A stretch of DNA of 33,009 nt from JAHZMA01 sp965205905 (lineage in GTDB: Bacteria > Pseudomonadota > Alphaproteobacteria > JABAAW01 > JAHZMA01). Below are positions 32,115-33,009 of this stretch, one piece after another (the first letter of the stretch is position 1; each line of letters starts with the position of its first letter). The position numbers and the translations under genes were made by a program. The DNA lies in contig CBDBHZ010000009.1 of NCBI GenBank assembly GCA_965205905.1, positions 1-33,009 on the forward strand, read 5' to 3'. The notes beneath the pieces were generated by a model. The model was given only the letters and a program-made list of their open reading frames with translations. It was not told the origin of the DNA and made no database searches.

Positions 32115-32120
32115 TATAAT
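32115..32120 (+). promoter_or_regulatory. Candidate -10 box of the ffh leader
   Basis: A perfect TATAAT stands 106 bp before the ffh start codon. A TTGAAA at 32089-32094 is the nearest -35 candidate, but the 20-bp spacing is long. The predicted transcript start is near 32127, upstream of the leader terminator at 32148-32183. Confidence 0.45.
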
Positions 32121-32147
32121 TTATGTATCGCATATTAAGGGGGTGAA

Positions 32148-32183
32148 CCTCGCACGATGAGTCTCATCATGCGGGGCGTTTTT
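32148..32183 (+). terminator. Intrinsic terminator in the ffh leader (possible attenuator)
   Basis: CCTCGCACGATGA (32148-32160) pairs with TCATCATGCGGGG (32164-32176) with one mismatch and one G-T wobble around a 3-nt loop. CG and five Ts (32179-32183) follow. No plus-strand gene lies upstream, because the EamA-type gene reads away, so the terminator can only act on the ffh leader or end a ~57-nt leader RNA. I recall, without being able to verify, that a conserved hairpin leader before ffh has been described in alphaproteobacteria. Confidence 0.65.
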
Positions 32184-32225
32184 GTTGTATGAATTAAAGT
32201 AAGATTAAAGGATTGCCAAGCAATA

Positions 32226-33009
32226 ATGTTTGACCAATTAACTCAAAAAATCACTGGCATTTTTGATGGGCTAGGCAAAAGCGGGCTGTTGCGCGAAGCC
32301 GATATTGATGAGGCTTTATCGCAATTACGCCTATCGTTGTTGGAAGCCGATGTTGCGCTAGATACCGTGAAAGAGGTGGTAACGCGCACCCGTGATTTTG
32401 CGATGCAAGCCGATATTTTGCGTTCGGTTACGCCCACCCAACAAATCACCAAATATCTGTATGATATTCTGGTTGAGATGCTTGGCAAGCAAGGCAGTGA
32501 TTTATCATTTTCAGGTGTGCCGCCGCATGTTGTGATGATGCTTGGTTTGCAAGGGTCGGGTAAAACCACCAGCACGGTGAAACTTGCCCTCTATGCCCGT
32601 AACAAACATGGTAAGAATCCAATGGTTGCCTCGCTTGATATTTATCGCCCCGCAGCTTTTGAACAATTACAAACATTCGCTGCTGCGCAAAATATCACCT
32701 GCCTGCCCAAAGCGGTGATGGGGGAGACCGTGCCACAAATTGCCAAACGCGCCATCAATGCTGCCAAATTAGGCGGGCATGATGTGTTGTTTTTGGATAT
32801 GGCAGGGCGCAACCATATTGATGATGCGTTGATGCTAGAATTATCGCAAGTGAAAAATATCGCTAAACCGACTGAAAGCCTGCTGGTTGCCGACGCGATG
32901 ACGGGGCAAGATGCGGTGAATATCGCACAAAATTTTGATAAGCAAATCAGTATCACTGGCATTATCCTCACCCGTATGGATGGCGATGCGCGTGGTGGTG
33001 CGGCACTTT
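32226..33009 (+). CDS. ffh: Signal recognition particle protein Ffh, N-terminal part (cut by window end)
   Basis: Ffh binds 4.5S RNA and signal peptides of nascent membrane proteins and, with FtsY, brings ribosomes to the membrane. The visible 261 codons cover the helical N domain (1-85) and most of the GTPase G domain. They include the P-loop GLQGSGKTTST (about 107-117), DIYRPAAFEQL (about 138-148), the G3 motif, here DMAGR instead of the usual DTAGR, and TRMDGDARGGA where TKLDGDARGGA is usual. The remaining G domain and the M domain lie outside the window. AAAGGA stands about 13 nt before the ATG, a long spacing. Identity is firm. Confidence 0.95.
   Translation, partial: MFDQLTQKITGIFDGLGKSGLLREADIDEALSQLRLSLLEADVALDTVKEVVTRTRDFAMQADILRSVTPTQQITKYLYDILVEMLGKQGSDLSFSGVPPHVVMMLGLQGSGKTTSTVKLALYARNKHGKNPMVASLDIYRPAAFEQLQTFAAAQNITCLPKAVMGETVPQIAKRAINAAKLGGHDVLFLDMAGRNHIDDALMLELSQVKNIAKPTESLLVADAMTGQDAVNIAQNFDKQISITGIILTRMDGDARGGAAL

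Overview
The window looks like chromosomal DNA of a moderately AT-rich alphaproteobacterium, probably marine. This is inferred from four things: the ProXWV-type betaine/proline transporter with its own style of ProX, the Ldh2 + DUF3726-like pair, the M19-like protein of the type found near N-methylated amino acid genes, and a dense cluster of GANTC sites (the CcrM methylation motif of this class). No rRNA or tRNA gene was seen, so the taxonomy is tentative.

Layout. 1-1500: the start of a small acidic membrane protein (minus, cut by the window edge), a GC-rich palindromic repeat, and the tRNA hydroxylase gene trhO (minus). 1620-7461: a tight five-gene plus-strand operon (aldehyde dehydrogenase, M19 dipeptidase-like protein with altered metal ligands, an unrecognised 568-residue protein, a DUF3726-like protein, an Ldh2-family dehydrogenase). 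It is best read as catabolism of an amino acid or betaine such as a proline derivative. 7486-19096: a surface-protein island with an inverse-autotransporter (intimin/invasin-type) barrel protein (minus) and two very large lipoproteins (1783 and 1265 residues). These are tandem arrays of five and four TbpB-like units, each ending in an ARFYG..ELGGTF..GxFGA signature. 19256-23690: two tandem ProX-type binding proteins, each followed by an intrinsic terminator, then proW-proV from their own promoter. 23807-26441: a DegT-family aminotransferase (plus), and a fructosamine-kinase-like gene with a low-molecular-weight phosphatase (both minus, translationally close). 26749-30427: a single-chain restriction-methylation enzyme and, convergent to it, a small membrane protein. 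30428-31000: a gene-free stretch with a GC-rich repeat, a probable 87-nt small RNA, and nine GANTC sites in 210 bp, some within 22-bp direct repeats. 31001-33009: an EamA-type transporter (minus) and the first 261 codons of ffh, preceded by a promoter and a leader terminator.

A recurring theme is a family of modular, GC-rich, palindromic intergenic repeats at five loci (417-582, 9210-9525, 14977-15224, 26583-26711, 30541-30650). They lie on both strands, show compensatory changes in their stems, and explain most of the larger non-coding gaps. The strongest candidates for something undescribed are the multi-barrel surface lipoproteins, this repeat family, the GANTC/small-RNA region near 30.7-31.0 kb, and the dipeptidase-like operon with its unrecognised 568-residue protein.
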